DNA of 41,189 nucleotides from Corallococcus exercitus (lineage in GTDB: Bacteria > Myxococcota > Myxococcia > Myxococcales > Myxococcaceae). The position numbers were made by a program, and so were the translations under genes. The notes under the pieces are model-generated. The model was not told the origin of the DNA. It saw nothing but the letters and a program-made list of their open reading frames with translations, and made no database searches. This document shows positions 7,624 to 17,315 of this stretch, piece by piece. The stretch is taken from NCBI RefSeq assembly GCF_003611585.1, contig NZ_RAVW01000029.1, positions 1-41,189 on the forward strand, read 5' to 3'. Each line of letters begins with the position of its first letter. The stretch's first letter is position 1.

Positions 7624-8960
7624 GACAGGCCCTCCAGGTAGCGGCGCGCCAGCTTGCGGGCGTTCTCCGCGGAGAAGCCGCCCAGCGTGAGGCTGGTGTC
7701 CACGCCGTGCGTGGCCGCGTTGAGCGTGGCCGCGCGCAGCACCAGGTCGTAGAGGCCCGGGAAGCGGCGGTAGGCGCGCAGGCAGAGCGCCGCGCGCACC
7801 GTGAGGCCCTTCACGTCCACGAACTCCGACGTGCAGCGGAAGTTGGTGACGTCCTCGCGCGTGGCGGACACCGCGTCCGGGTCCTGCGAGAAGAGCGTGC
7901 TGTAGAGCGCGGAGAAGCGCATCGCGCCCAGCTTCTGGCTCTCCACGTGCTGGTGCAGGTAGGCCACCACGCCCGTGCGGTGGCTGGAGGACAGGAAGAT
8001 GTCCTCCTCGGAGGAGCACTGGTAGCTCGTCACCGTGTAGGGCGTCTCGGGGTCGTGCGGCGTGTCGCCCCAGCACTTGAGGAACGGGTTCCAGCGGCCG
8101 GGGACGCGGTACTCGCCCAGCGCCTGCTTCGGCAGGTCCGTGGCCATCAGCCGGTCGGTGATGCGCTGCTGGTTGGCCAGCAGCTGCTCCTTCACGGACG
8201 TCAGCAGCGCGGCGGAATCCGGCGGCGCCTCCTGCGCCAGCGCCCGGTCGAGCAGCGCCCGCGCGCGCGCCACCGGCACCAGGAAGCCCACCTGGTTGCC
8301 CATGGTGGCCACGTTGACGCCCACCACGCCGCCCTCGCCGCTGAGCGTGGGCCCGCCGCTCATGCCGGGGTTGATGGCGCCGGTGAAGTGCACGCGCTCG
8401 TAGAGGGCGTCGCGCACCAGGCCGTTGTAGGTGCCCTCCACGATGGTGGTGCCCAGGTCGCGCGGGTTGCCCATGGCGAACAGGCGCGTGCCCTGCGGCG
8501 GTTCGTGCTCCTCCAGCTTGAAGTAGTCGCTGACGGGCGCATCCACCTGGATGACGGCCAGGTCGCTCACCACGTCCACCGCGAGCAGGCGCACCGGCAC
8601 CGTCGCGTCGCCCCGGTCCAGCTCCGCGGTGTAGTCCTCCGGGTGGAGCACCAGGTCGGAGACGACGTGGTAGTTCGTGAGGGCGTGGCCCTTCGCGCTC
8701 ACGAAGAACGCGGAGCCGATGGAGGACTTCGTGCCGGAGCGGCGCTCGATGATGCGCACCTGCGCGACGCGGCCCTGGATGCGGCGGAACAGCTCATGCG
8801 TGGCCGGGGGCAGCGAGGCCACCGGCAGGGGCGGCACCACCGCGTCCGCGACACCAGCATCCGGCACCGGAAGGACGACCGGCGGGGCCGGGGACGCCGA
8901 AGGCGCCGGAGGGGCCACGGGCCCCTGCGCCAGCACGGCGACAAGGAGGAAGGAGAACAT
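7611..8960 (-). CDS. secreted trypsin-like serine protease (S1C/HtrA type)
   Basis: A 449-residue exported protein. A hydrophobic signal (FSFLLVAVLAQG) is followed by a Pro/Ala/Val-rich linker and a chymotrypsin-fold protease domain with the full triad: His98 in TNYHVVSD, Asp133 in SDLAVIQVD and Ser201 in NPGMSGGP. That arrangement is typical of HtrA/DegP-like enzymes, but I see no PDZ domain. The C-terminal 250 residues are instead an unfamiliar domain with a Cys pair and ending in a helix. The role could be envelope quality control or signal cleavage. The start is uncertain: ATG 8960 directly precedes the signal sequence, and a GTG at 8993 is also open. It is followed by the overlapping FHA membrane protein, suggesting a joint job. 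Confidence 0.88.
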   Translation of the reverse strand: MFSFLLVAVLAQGPVAPPAPSASPAPPVVLPVPDAGVADAVVPPLPVASLPPATHELFRRIQGRVAQVRIIERRSGTKSSIGSAFFVSAKGHALTNYHVVSDLVLHPEDYTAELDRGDATVPVRLLAVDVVSDLAVIQVDAPVSDYFKLEEHEPPQGTRLFAMGNPRDLGTTIVEGTYNGLVRDALYERVHFTGAINPGMSGGPTLSGEGGVVGVNVATMGNQVGFLVPVARARALLDRALAQEAPPDSAALLTSVKEQLLANQQRITDRLMATDLPKQALGEYRVPGRWNPFLKCWGDTPHDPETPYTVTSYQCSSEEDIFLSSSHRTGVVAYLHQHVESQKLGAMRFSALYSTLFSQDPDAVSATREDVTNFRCTSEFVDVKGLTVRAALCLRAYRRFPGLYDLVLRAATLNAATHGVDTSLTLGGFSAENARKLARRYLEGLSWTK

Positions 8961-9026
8961 GGGCGGCGGCACCGTATCCCACCGCGAGCCCACCGGGGGA
9001 CGCCGTCGTCCTCCTGTCAGGCCCTG

Positions 9027-9719
9027 CTACGCGGAGGCCGGCCCCTCTCCCTGCCGGCGGCGGCGCCAGGCCGCGTACGACACCAGCAGGGCCCCGGCCA
9101 GGGTGCCCGCCAGCGCCCCCGCCAGCCGCCGGGACACGACGCCCGCCACGGGGGGCTCCATGTGGAAGGTCTCCAGCGAGGCGCGCACCCGCGGGGCCAT
9201 GGCGTCCCAGCGGTCGGCCGGCGCGCTGACCGTCACCACGGCGTGGCGTCCCTCGGAAGCCAGGCCCGCCACCAGCACCGTGCGCACCTGCCCCGCCTCG
9301 CGCAGCGTGCCCAGCACCTCCACCCGGGGCACCGGCCCGCCCACGCGGTCCACCCGCTCCGGCGTCAGCGCCACGCCCAGCTCGCGCTGGAAGTGCTGCA
9401 TCACGGCGGTGGAGAACGCGTCGCGCTCCGAGGGACTGGCGGAGAAGCCCCCCTCCACCACCGCGATGAGGAACGTGGCCGCGTCCGGCCCCTCCCCGTC
9501 CGCCAGCGCCGCGGACAGGGCGCGCGTGCGCACGCCGTCCTCCGACACCGCGCCCGCCTGCGAGCCGGCATAGCGCTCCCAGCGCGACATGCGGAACGTG
9601 TCCGGCGGCCGGAAGCTGTAACCGTCCCGCCGCAGCTCCGTGCCCAGCGCGCCGGACAGCGACAGCCACACACCGGTAAGGACGGGCAGGAGCACGGACG
9701 GAAGGATAGCGCGAAGCAC
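9027..9719 (-). CDS. exported protein with C-terminal membrane anchor, unknown function
   Basis: I do not recognise this family. From the GTG at 9719 the product is 230 residues with a signal-like N-terminus (LPSVLLPVLTGVWLSLSGALG), a soluble central domain of alternating strands and helices, and a final transmembrane helix (RLAGALAGTLAGALLVSYAAW) followed by RRRRQ, a stop-transfer signal. The topology would be a periplasmic domain held by a C-terminal helix. An ATG at 9791 is an alternative start that would add 24 residues, including a Pro/Gly-rich leader. It is divergent from the TPR-like gene at 9825 and lies 66 nt upstream of the protease gene on the same strand, so the three minus-strand genes may form one transcript. 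Confidence 0.65.
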   Translation of the reverse strand: MLRAILPSVLLPVLTGVWLSLSGALGTELRRDGYSFRPPDTFRMSRWERYAGSQAGAVSEDGVRTRALSAALADGEGPDAATFLIAVVEGGFSASPSERDAFSTAVMQHFQRELGVALTPERVDRVGGPVPRVEVLGTLREAGQVRTVLVAGLASEGRHAVVTVSAPADRWDAMAPRVRASLETFHMEPPVAGVVSRRLAGALAGTLAGALLVSYAAWRRRRQGEGPASA

Positions 9720-9824
9720 GGGAAGTCCCGGACCCCTTCGTGGCCCTGGGGCATGCGGCCCGTCGAGCGCTCCTGTTTCCGCGTGTGACATCCCGGGCGG
9801 GCAGCAGTTACTCTGCCGCGCGAG

Positions 9825-10304
9825 ATGACCCCTGCCGTCCGGGCCGACATGGAAGCACGTGCCGACCGCGCCCTGCGCCGGGGCGAGCTCGCGGAGGCGT
9901 TCGAGCTCTTCGAGCACCTGCTCGCCGCCTTCCCGCGCGAGGAGGCGCTGGCCCTCAAGCTGGCCCACCTGCGCGACAGCCTCCAGCCGGAGGAGCTGCA
10001 GCACCTGAAGAACCGCGTCCGGGAGCCCCAGCGCCTCCCGCTGGGCCCGGCCTCCCCCATGCAGGAGGGCGAGCGCCTCTTCACGCTGGGTGACTACGTG
10101 GGCGCCGCCGCCGCGTACCGCCGGGCGCTGCAGGAGCGCCCTGGCAACGAGCTGGTGCTGGAGCGGCTGGCGGAGCTGTACCGGATGGCCCGCGAGATGC
10201 CCGTGCAGTCCCCCACGGACCGGGCCCTTCCCGCGAAGAAGGAGGACCGGCTCCAGGCCCTCCTGGACCGGCTGGCCTCCCGGCGTCGCCTCAAGCGCGA
10301 CTGA
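9825..10304 (+). CDS. small TPR-like protein
   Basis: A 159-residue cytosolic protein without a signal sequence. Two helical hairpins look like tetratricopeptide repeats: one around residues 10-45 (ALRRGELAEAFELFEHLLAAFP) and one around 80-115 (GERLFTLGDYVGAAAAYRRALQERPGN). A basic C-terminal tail ends RRRLKRD. TPR proteins act as protein-protein adaptors and the partner here is unknown. It lies upstream of pfk on the same strand but a promoter sits between, so it need not belong to that operon. The ribosome-binding site is weak. Confidence 0.7.
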   Translation: MTPAVRADMEARADRALRRGELAEAFELFEHLLAAFPREEALALKLAHLRDSLQPEELQHLKNRVREPQRLPLGPASPMQEGERLFTLGDYVGAAAAYRRALQERPGNELVLERLAELYRMAREMPVQSPTDRALPAKKEDRLQALLDRLASRRRLKRD

Positions 10305-10360
10305 GGGGTCGCCCCCGCGTCCTTGCGAGCGCGGATCCGACGTGACAGCTGATTGATGCG

Positions 10361-10389
10361 TTGCACCCCCCGGGGGTGGCACCTACAAT
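10361..10389 (+). promoter_or_regulatory. sigma-70 type promoter of the pfk-pkn4 operon with palindrome in its spacer
   Basis: TTGCAC (10361-10366) and TACAAT (10384-10389) are 17 nt apart, the ideal spacing. The -10 box matches TATAAT at five of six positions and the -35 box keeps TTG. Transcription would start near 10396, about 60 nt before the pfk ATG. A perfect palindrome CACCCCC-C-GGGGGTG (10364-10378) overlaps the -35 box and fills the spacer, so it could be an operator. Confidence 0.5.
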
Positions 10390-10458
10390 CCGCACCGACG
10401 TTGCTGTCATAGTGTCGCCCGCTCCCACTGACACCCGCGTCCGACTTTCTTCGTCCCT

Positions 10459-11556
10459 ATGGCCCGACCTCTACGACTCGGCGTCCTCACCGGTGGTGGT
10501 GATTGCCCGGGGCTCAACGCGCTCATCCGTGGCCTCGTGCGCCGGGGCGTGTACGAGTTCGGCCATTCGTTCGTGGGCATCGAGAACGGCTACATGGGGC
10601 TGGTGGAGCCGGAGCTCGTCCGCCCGCTCGGGGTGGAGGACACGCGCGGCATCCTGCCCAAGGGCGGCACCATCCTGGGCACGTCCAACAAGGCGAACCC
10701 GTTCTCCTACCCGGTGCGTGAGGGCACGGGCTGGGTGGCGCGGGACGTGTCGGATCAGGTCCTGCGCCGCTGCCAGGAGCTGCGGCTGGACGGGCTGGTG
10801 GCCATTGGCGGGGACGGCACGCTGAGCATCGCGTCCCAGCTGGCGGCCAAGGGGCTGAAGGTCGTCGGGTGTCCGAAGACCATCGACAACGACCTGTCCG
10901 GCACGGACCAGACGTTCGGCTTCGACACCGCCCGGCTCATCGTCACGGAGGCGCTGGACCGGCTGCACTCCACGGCGGAGTCGCACGACCGCGTGATGGT
11001 GGTGGAGATCATGGGCCGGCACGCGGGCTTCCTCACGCTGGACAGCGGCATCGCGGGCGGCGCGGACCTCATCCTCATCCCGGAGATCCCGTACCGGGTG
11101 ACGTCCCTGCTGGACACGCTGAAGCGGAGGGCCACGCGGCGGCGCAGCTTCTCCATCATCGCCATCTCCGAAGGCGCGTATCCGGAGGGCGGCGCGCTGT
11201 CCGTGCTCGCGGAGGCCGCGGACATCCCGGGCCGGGGCGTGGTGCGGCTGGGGGGCTCCGGCAAGGTGTGCGCGGATCTGCTCGCGAGCCACATCGACGC
11301 GGAGATCCGCGTCACCGTGCTGGGGCACCTGCAGCGCGGGGGCAGCCCGAGCGCCGCGGACCGCCTGCTGGCCACGCGCTACGGCTGCAAGGTGCTGGAC
11401 CTGGTGCGGGATGGAGACTGGGGCCACATGGTGGCGCTCAGGAGCAATGAGATTGTCAGCGTGCCGCTGAGCGAGTCTCGCAAGGAGCGACGGGTGGATC
11501 CGCAAGGTGAGCTGGTGCGGTTCGCGCGGAGCATGGGCATCGGGTTCGGGGACTGA
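10459..11556 (+). CDS. pfkA: 6-phosphofructokinase
   Basis: A 365-residue glycolytic enzyme that phosphorylates fructose 6-phosphate to the 1,6-bisphosphate. The phosphate-donor loop begins LTGGGDCPGLN (residues 10-20). GGDG at 117-120 is followed by PKTIDND at 139-145 with the catalytic Asp143, and MGRHAG at 185-190 binds the sugar phosphate. Gly120 (E. coli Gly104) is the ATP-type residue, whereas Lys140 (E. coli Gly124) is the residue seen in pyrophosphate and mixed-clade enzymes. This is the Gly/Lys type typical of actinobacterial and myxobacterial ATP-PFKs. Thr226 in KRRATRRRS matches the Thr-226 that M. xanthus Pkn4 phosphorylates to activate Pfk. The kinase gene follows after 22 nt, preserving the known pfk-pkn4 operon. 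Confidence 0.96.
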   Translation: MARPLRLGVLTGGGDCPGLNALIRGLVRRGVYEFGHSFVGIENGYMGLVEPELVRPLGVEDTRGILPKGGTILGTSNKANPFSYPVREGTGWVARDVSDQVLRRCQELRLDGLVAIGGDGTLSIASQLAAKGLKVVGCPKTIDNDLSGTDQTFGFDTARLIVTEALDRLHSTAESHDRVMVVEIMGRHAGFLTLDSGIAGGADLILIPEIPYRVTSLLDTLKRRATRRRSFSIIAISEGAYPEGGALSVLAEAADIPGRGVVRLGGSGKVCADLLASHIDAEIRVTVLGHLQRGGSPSAADRLLATRYGCKVLDLVRDGDWGHMVALRSNEIVSVPLSESRKERRVDPQGELVRFARSMGIGFGD

Positions 11557-11578
11557 GGGGAGCGCGCGCGCTAACGCC

Positions 11579-13795
11579 ATGACGCTCGTCGGCCGCCATA
11601 TCGGTCGCTATCGCATCCTGGAGGAGCTGGGCTCCGGGGGCATGAGCGTCGTGTACAAGGGCCTGGACACGGCCCTGGACCGCGAGGTCGCGGTGAAGGT
11701 GCTGCACCCGCACCTGGCCGGCAAGGACGAGTCGCGCAGGCGGCTCGCGCGCGAGGCCCGCGCGGTGGCGAAGCTGCACCACCCCAACATCCTGGAGGTG
11801 TTCGACTTCTCCTCGGCGGAGGCGCACGACGCCTTCATCGTCACCGAGTACATCCGCGGCCGGACGCTCAAGACGTACCTGGATGAAGGCCCGCTGGAGC
11901 CGCCGGAGCTGGCGGCGATGATCATCCACGAGCTGGCGGCGGCGCTGGCGCACGCGCACGAGGCGGGCGTCATCCACCGCGACCTGAAGCCGGAGAACGT
12001 CATGGTGCGCGAGGACGGGGTCCTCAAGCTCATGGACTTCGGCATCGCGCGGCTGCTCGACATCGAGGACCGGATGACGGTGACGGGCGCGCTGGTGGGC
12101 TCGCCCGCGCACATGTCGCCGGAGATCATCGAGGGCCTGGAGGCCGGCCCGGAGGCGGACGTCTTCAGCCTGGGGATCATGTTCTACGCGCTGATGACGG
12201 GCCGGCTGCCCTTCACGGCGTCGAACACCACGGCGACGCTGAAGCGCATCCTGGACGGGGCCTATGAGGACCCGCGACGCCGCGTGCCCGCGCTGTCGGA
12301 CGAACTGGCGGAGATCTGCGCGACGTGCCTCCAGCGCGACCCGGCGCGGCGCTACCCCAACGCGGGGAAGCTGCGCGACGCGCTGGCGGATGCGCTCGCG
12401 GGGCTGGGATTCTCACGCGTGGGCGAGGAGCTGATCTCGTTCTTCGCGGATCCGCCGTCGTACCAGCGGCTCGCGCGCCAGCGCATCGTGGCGGCACTGC
12501 TGGAGCGCGGGGAGCGGCAGCTGGCGGAGAAGCGGACGCCGCGCGCGCTGGCGTGCCTCAACCACGTGCTCGCGCTGGACGCGACGAACGAGCGGGCGCT
12601 GGGGTTGCTGAAGGGCCTCCAGCGTCAACAGCGGCGGCGCACGTGGCGCAGGCGTGGCATCCGCGCGGGCATCGGAGCGGGCGTGGCGCTCGCGCTGGGG
12701 CTGGGCGGCTGGCAGCTGTACCGGATGAACGCGGCCGAGCCCGAGACGCCGAAGGTGGAGACGACGGGCCCGCGAACCGAAGGCACGCAGGCCGGCGGCG
12801 CGGCCACGGGTTCGCGGCTTCCGGCTGGCACTGCTGCGGCCACTGGTACGCAAGGCACGGGCAGCCCTCAAGGCTCGCCACTCGCGGGCGCCCTGAACGG
12901 CGCTCAAGGCGCGGGTGGAACGACGGGCACGCCCAACGGCACTCAGGGCACGGACGCTCCCAACGGCGCGGGTGGCACCAACGGCGCGCAGGGCACCGGC
13001 AGCCCCAGCGGTTCGCAGGGCACTGGCAGCCCCACCGGCTCGCAGGGCACCGGCAGCCCCACCGGCTCGCAGGGCACCGGCAGCCCCAACGGTTCGCAAG
13101 GTACGGGCGATGTGCCAGGCGGCTCGCAGGTCGCGAGCGCCCCGGGCACGCCCAACGGCTCACGCCCCACCGGCGCGCAGGGCACGGGCGGCACCGGCGC
13201 GGGAACCTCGAGTCGCGACGCCATCTCCCCTCCTCCCGACACCAACCCGCGCCTCCCCTCCTCCACGGATCGCACGTCGCGGCCCACGATGGTCGCCAGC
13301 CTGGACCCGCAGGACGACCCGAAGCACGTGCGCAGCGGCCGGATCCCCGTGTCCATCCTCGTGCGCCCCTACGGCTCCATCCGCGTGGACGACGGCCCCG
13401 CCGGCACGCAGCAGCTCGCGCAGCACGACGTGCACCTGTCGCCGGGCCCGCACACCATCACCGTCTCCTGCGGCTACTGCGAGGACGCCACGGAGACCAT
13501 CGACGTGAAGCCGGACGGCGAGAACGTCTTCCGCCTGCGCGCCCTGCTGAAGTCCTCGCAGCTCGCGCTGGACTACCAGCCGCCGGACGCCACCGTGCGC
13601 GTGGGCGACGCGGAGCGCACCGCGCACGACAGCCTCCAGCACCCCTTCGACATCCGCTCCCCGCGGGGCCCCGCCAGCTTCCAGCACCGCGTGGAGGTGG
13701 AGATCTCCTCCCCCGGCTACAAGACCGAGAAGCGCGTCGTCCTGCTGGAGCCCGGCAAGCCCACCACCCTGCGCGGAAGCCTGGCGCCCGAATGA
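11579..13795 (+). CDS. pkn4: membrane Ser/Thr protein kinase Pkn4 with PEGA-like C-terminus
   Basis: A 738-residue Hanks-type kinase. The kinase domain (about residues 10-275) has GSGGMSVVYKG (18-28), Lys40 in VAVKV, HRDLKPEN (133-140), DFG (153-155) and MSPE in the activation segment, so all catalytic residues are present. A juxtamembrane part follows, then one transmembrane helix (361-381), a Gly/Thr/Ser/Gln-rich low-complexity stretch with 9-residue tandem repeats (about 400-560), and a C-terminal beta-rich region with two PEGA-like segments (about 600-738) facing the periplasm. In M. xanthus Pkn4 phosphorylates Pfk and links glycogen use to development, and the gene position and target site agree. 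The start is set by homology at MTLVGRHIG. Its last codon overlaps the next gene by ATGA. Confidence 0.93.
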   Translation: MTLVGRHIGRYRILEELGSGGMSVVYKGLDTALDREVAVKVLHPHLAGKDESRRRLAREARAVAKLHHPNILEVFDFSSAEAHDAFIVTEYIRGRTLKTYLDEGPLEPPELAAMIIHELAAALAHAHEAGVIHRDLKPENVMVREDGVLKLMDFGIARLLDIEDRMTVTGALVGSPAHMSPEIIEGLEAGPEADVFSLGIMFYALMTGRLPFTASNTTATLKRILDGAYEDPRRRVPALSDELAEICATCLQRDPARRYPNAGKLRDALADALAGLGFSRVGEELISFFADPPSYQRLARQRIVAALLERGERQLAEKRTPRALACLNHVLALDATNERALGLLKGLQRQQRRRTWRRRGIRAGIGAGVALALGLGGWQLYRMNAAEPETPKVETTGPRTEGTQAGGAATGSRLPAGTAAATGTQGTGSPQGSPLAGALNGAQGAGGTTGTPNGTQGTDAPNGAGGTNGAQGTGSPSGSQGTGSPTGSQGTGSPTGSQGTGSPNGSQGTGDVPGGSQVASAPGTPNGSRPTGAQGTGGTGAGTSSRDAISPPPDTNPRLPSSTDRTSRPTMVASLDPQDDPKHVRSGRIPVSILVRPYGSIRVDDGPAGTQQLAQHDVHLSPGPHTITVSCGYCEDATETIDVKPDGENVFRLRALLKSSQLALDYQPPDATVRVGDAERTAHDSLQHPFDIRSPRGPASFQHRVEVEISSPGYKTEKRVVLLEPGKPTTLRGSLAPE
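12983..13117 (+). repeat. 27-bp tandem repeat inside pkn4
   Basis: Five in-frame units of 27 bp encode G-(A/S)-Q-G-T-G-followed by S-P-x or D-V-P in the last unit. Units at 12983, 13010, 13037, 13064 and 13091 are nearly identical at DNA level and the fifth decays. Looser copies of the GTQGT theme surround it from about 12840 to 13190. Copy number is likely to vary between strains, changing the length of the periplasmic stalk of the kinase. Confidence 0.85.
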
Positions 13796-14790
13796 GTCGC
13801 GGCCCGCTCCTGCTCGTGTCCCTCCTCCTGGCCCTCCTCGGGCCCGCGTCCGCGCGCGCCCAGGTGCCCAACACCGGCGCGGATCCGGAGGTCGCGGCCC
13901 TGCGCTCGTCCTTCGAATACGGCAAGTACGCCGAGGTGCTGGAGCGCGCCGGCCAGCGCATCGACCGGGGCGACCTGCCCGAAGAGGACCTCGTGGAGCT
14001 GCACAAGCTCGCGGGCCTGTCCGCCTTCAACCTCAACAAGACCGACGAGGCCGAACGCCACCTGCGCGCCGTGCTCCGGCTGGATCCCGACTTCAGCCTG
14101 GACCCCTTCGTCGTCCCGCCCCCGGCCGTCGCCTACTTCGATGACCTGAAGAACCAGATGTCCGGCGAGCGCGACTTCCTCCGCCAGGAGCAGCGCCTGC
14201 GCCTGGAGCGCGAGAAGGCCGAACAGGAGCGCCGTGAACAGGAGCGCGTCGCCCTGGAGACGCAGCGCCGCCGCGCGGAGGAGCTGGCCCGCCAGGTCAC
14301 CGTGCGCACCGTGGAGAAGCGCAACTTCCTGGTCAACTTCGTCCCCTTCGGCGCCGGCCAGTTCCAGCAGGGCCGCAACAGCATGGGCATCGTCTTCGCC
14401 GCCACCGAAGGCGCCCTGGCCATCACCAGCATCATCGCGTTCTTCGCGTACGACTCGCTCTTCGAGGAGCGGTTCGTGAACCTGGACAACGTGCTGGACG
14501 AGGACGGCCGCGCGTCCATCCCGGTGCGCTACATCCCCACGGACCGCGCGCGGCAGGCGGACACCTGGCAGCTGCTCAAGCTCGCGTCCGCCACCGGCTT
14601 CTACACCGTCTACACCCTGGGCGTGGTGGACGCCGTCTACCACCACGAGGACCAGGTGGTGAGCAGCACCACCGTGGAGTCCCGCCCCGAACCGAAGCCC
14701 TCTCCCACCGTCTCCCAGGCCGCGCCGCCGCGCGTGCGGCTGTACTCCACCCATGGTGGGCTGGGCGCCGGCTTCTCCCTCACGTTCTAG
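13792..14790 (+). CDS. exported TPR/coiled-coil protein with membrane segments
   Basis: A 332-residue protein. It starts with a cleavable signal peptide ending ASARA. A TPR-like helical part follows (about residues 25-110, including AGLSAFNLNKTDEAERHLRA), then a charged coiled coil (about 120-170, rich in Arg, Glu and Gln). The C-terminal half has two hydrophobic stretches around FLVNFVPFGAGQFQQGR and IVFAATEGALAITSIIAFFAY, and later SATGFYTVYTLGVVDAVYH. This layout is common in uncharacterised deltaproteobacterial envelope proteins (signal, TPR, then a VPFGxGQFQ membrane module). Its ATG overlaps the pkn4 stop (ATGA), so translation is coupled to the kinase and a shared function is likely. 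The function itself is unknown. Confidence 0.82.
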   Translation: MSRGPLLLVSLLLALLGPASARAQVPNTGADPEVAALRSSFEYGKYAEVLERAGQRIDRGDLPEEDLVELHKLAGLSAFNLNKTDEAERHLRAVLRLDPDFSLDPFVVPPPAVAYFDDLKNQMSGERDFLRQEQRLRLEREKAEQERREQERVALETQRRRAEELARQVTVRTVEKRNFLVNFVPFGAGQFQQGRNSMGIVFAATEGALAITSIIAFFAYDSLFEERFVNLDNVLDEDGRASIPVRYIPTDRARQADTWQLLKLASATGFYTVYTLGVVDAVYHHEDQVVSSTTVESRPEPKPSPTVSQAAPPRVRLYSTHGGLGAGFSLTF

Positions 14791-14813
14791 CCCCAGAAAC
14801 CCAAAGTCCGCCC

Positions 14814-16712
<1,899 letters not shown>

Positions 16713-16730
16713 GGTTCCCCTGGCCACGCC

Positions 16731-17315
16731 ATGCACCGTCACGCGCCGCGACAGTCCCGGGGCATCCTCCAGCCGCTCGTGGCGGCGCTGGGACTGGCGG
16801 CCCTCGCGGCGGGCTCCGGCTGCCTCATCCCCCAGGACGAGGCGCTCCTGGAGAGCGTGCCCCAGTTCAGGAACCGGCCGCCGCGCGTCCTGGAGGAGCA
16901 GGTGGAGCCCTCCGAGCGCATCCTCCGCGCCTTCGGCGTGGGCAGCTGCACGCAGGACTTCAACGTGGTGGTGGAGGACCTGGACGTCGACGACCGCATC
17001 ACCGTGGAGTGGTACGTGGACTACAACCCGTCCAACCCCACGGGCTTCTACCGGCAGATCGTCCTCGCCAACACCGGCCAGCCCCGGCGCGATGACCGCG
17101 GCACCCTGCGCATGGACCTGCGCTCGGCCAACAACCCGCTGGCCCCGCCGGGCATCCACCTGGTGGAGGCGCTGGTCACGGACCGGCACCTCACCAACCG
17201 CCAGCCGGATCCGCCCGAGGAGGTGTTCCTCGCGGACGGCGGCGTGGTGAAGAACCCGGGCTTCGTCACCTCCTACTCGTGGGTGGTGAACACGGTGGCG
17301 GGGGACTGCCAGTGA
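16731..17315 (+). CDS. putative lipoprotein, unknown function
   Basis: A 194-residue exported protein. The N-terminus has basic residues, a hydrophobic core (LVAALGLAALAAG) and SGC, a loose lipobox with Cys at residue 31. The mature part contains one further Cys in VGSCTQDF and another near the end (AGDCQ), which could form a disulfide. It is rich in beta-strand patterns such as FNVVVEDLDVDDRITVEWYVDY, resembling an Ig-like fold. I know no functional name. It starts 18 nt after the sigma-54 activator and overlaps the next lipoprotein by GTGA, so the two lipoproteins are translationally coupled and probably act together at the cell surface. Confidence 0.75.
   Translation: MHRHAPRQSRGILQPLVAALGLAALAAGSGCLIPQDEALLESVPQFRNRPPRVLEEQVEPSERILRAFGVGSCTQDFNVVVEDLDVDDRITVEWYVDYNPSNPTGFYRQIVLANTGQPRRDDRGTLRMDLRSANNPLAPPGIHLVEALVTDRHLTNRQPDPPEEVFLADGGVVKNPGFVTSYSWVVNTVAGDCQ

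Noticed and set aside
9719..10382. Long minus-strand frame running past the small membrane protein
   Set aside because: Upstream of 9791 it is antisense to the TPR-like gene at 9825-10304 and has shadow-type composition.
12983..13117. Possible CRISPR-like array
   Set aside because: The 27-bp units are directly contiguous, in frame, and have no unique spacers.
12325..13791. Plus-frame open stretch across the pkn4 tail
   Set aside because: It is a shifted frame rich in Arg, Gly and His within a well-supported kinase gene. The part after 13792 is the real TPR gene and was called with its own start.
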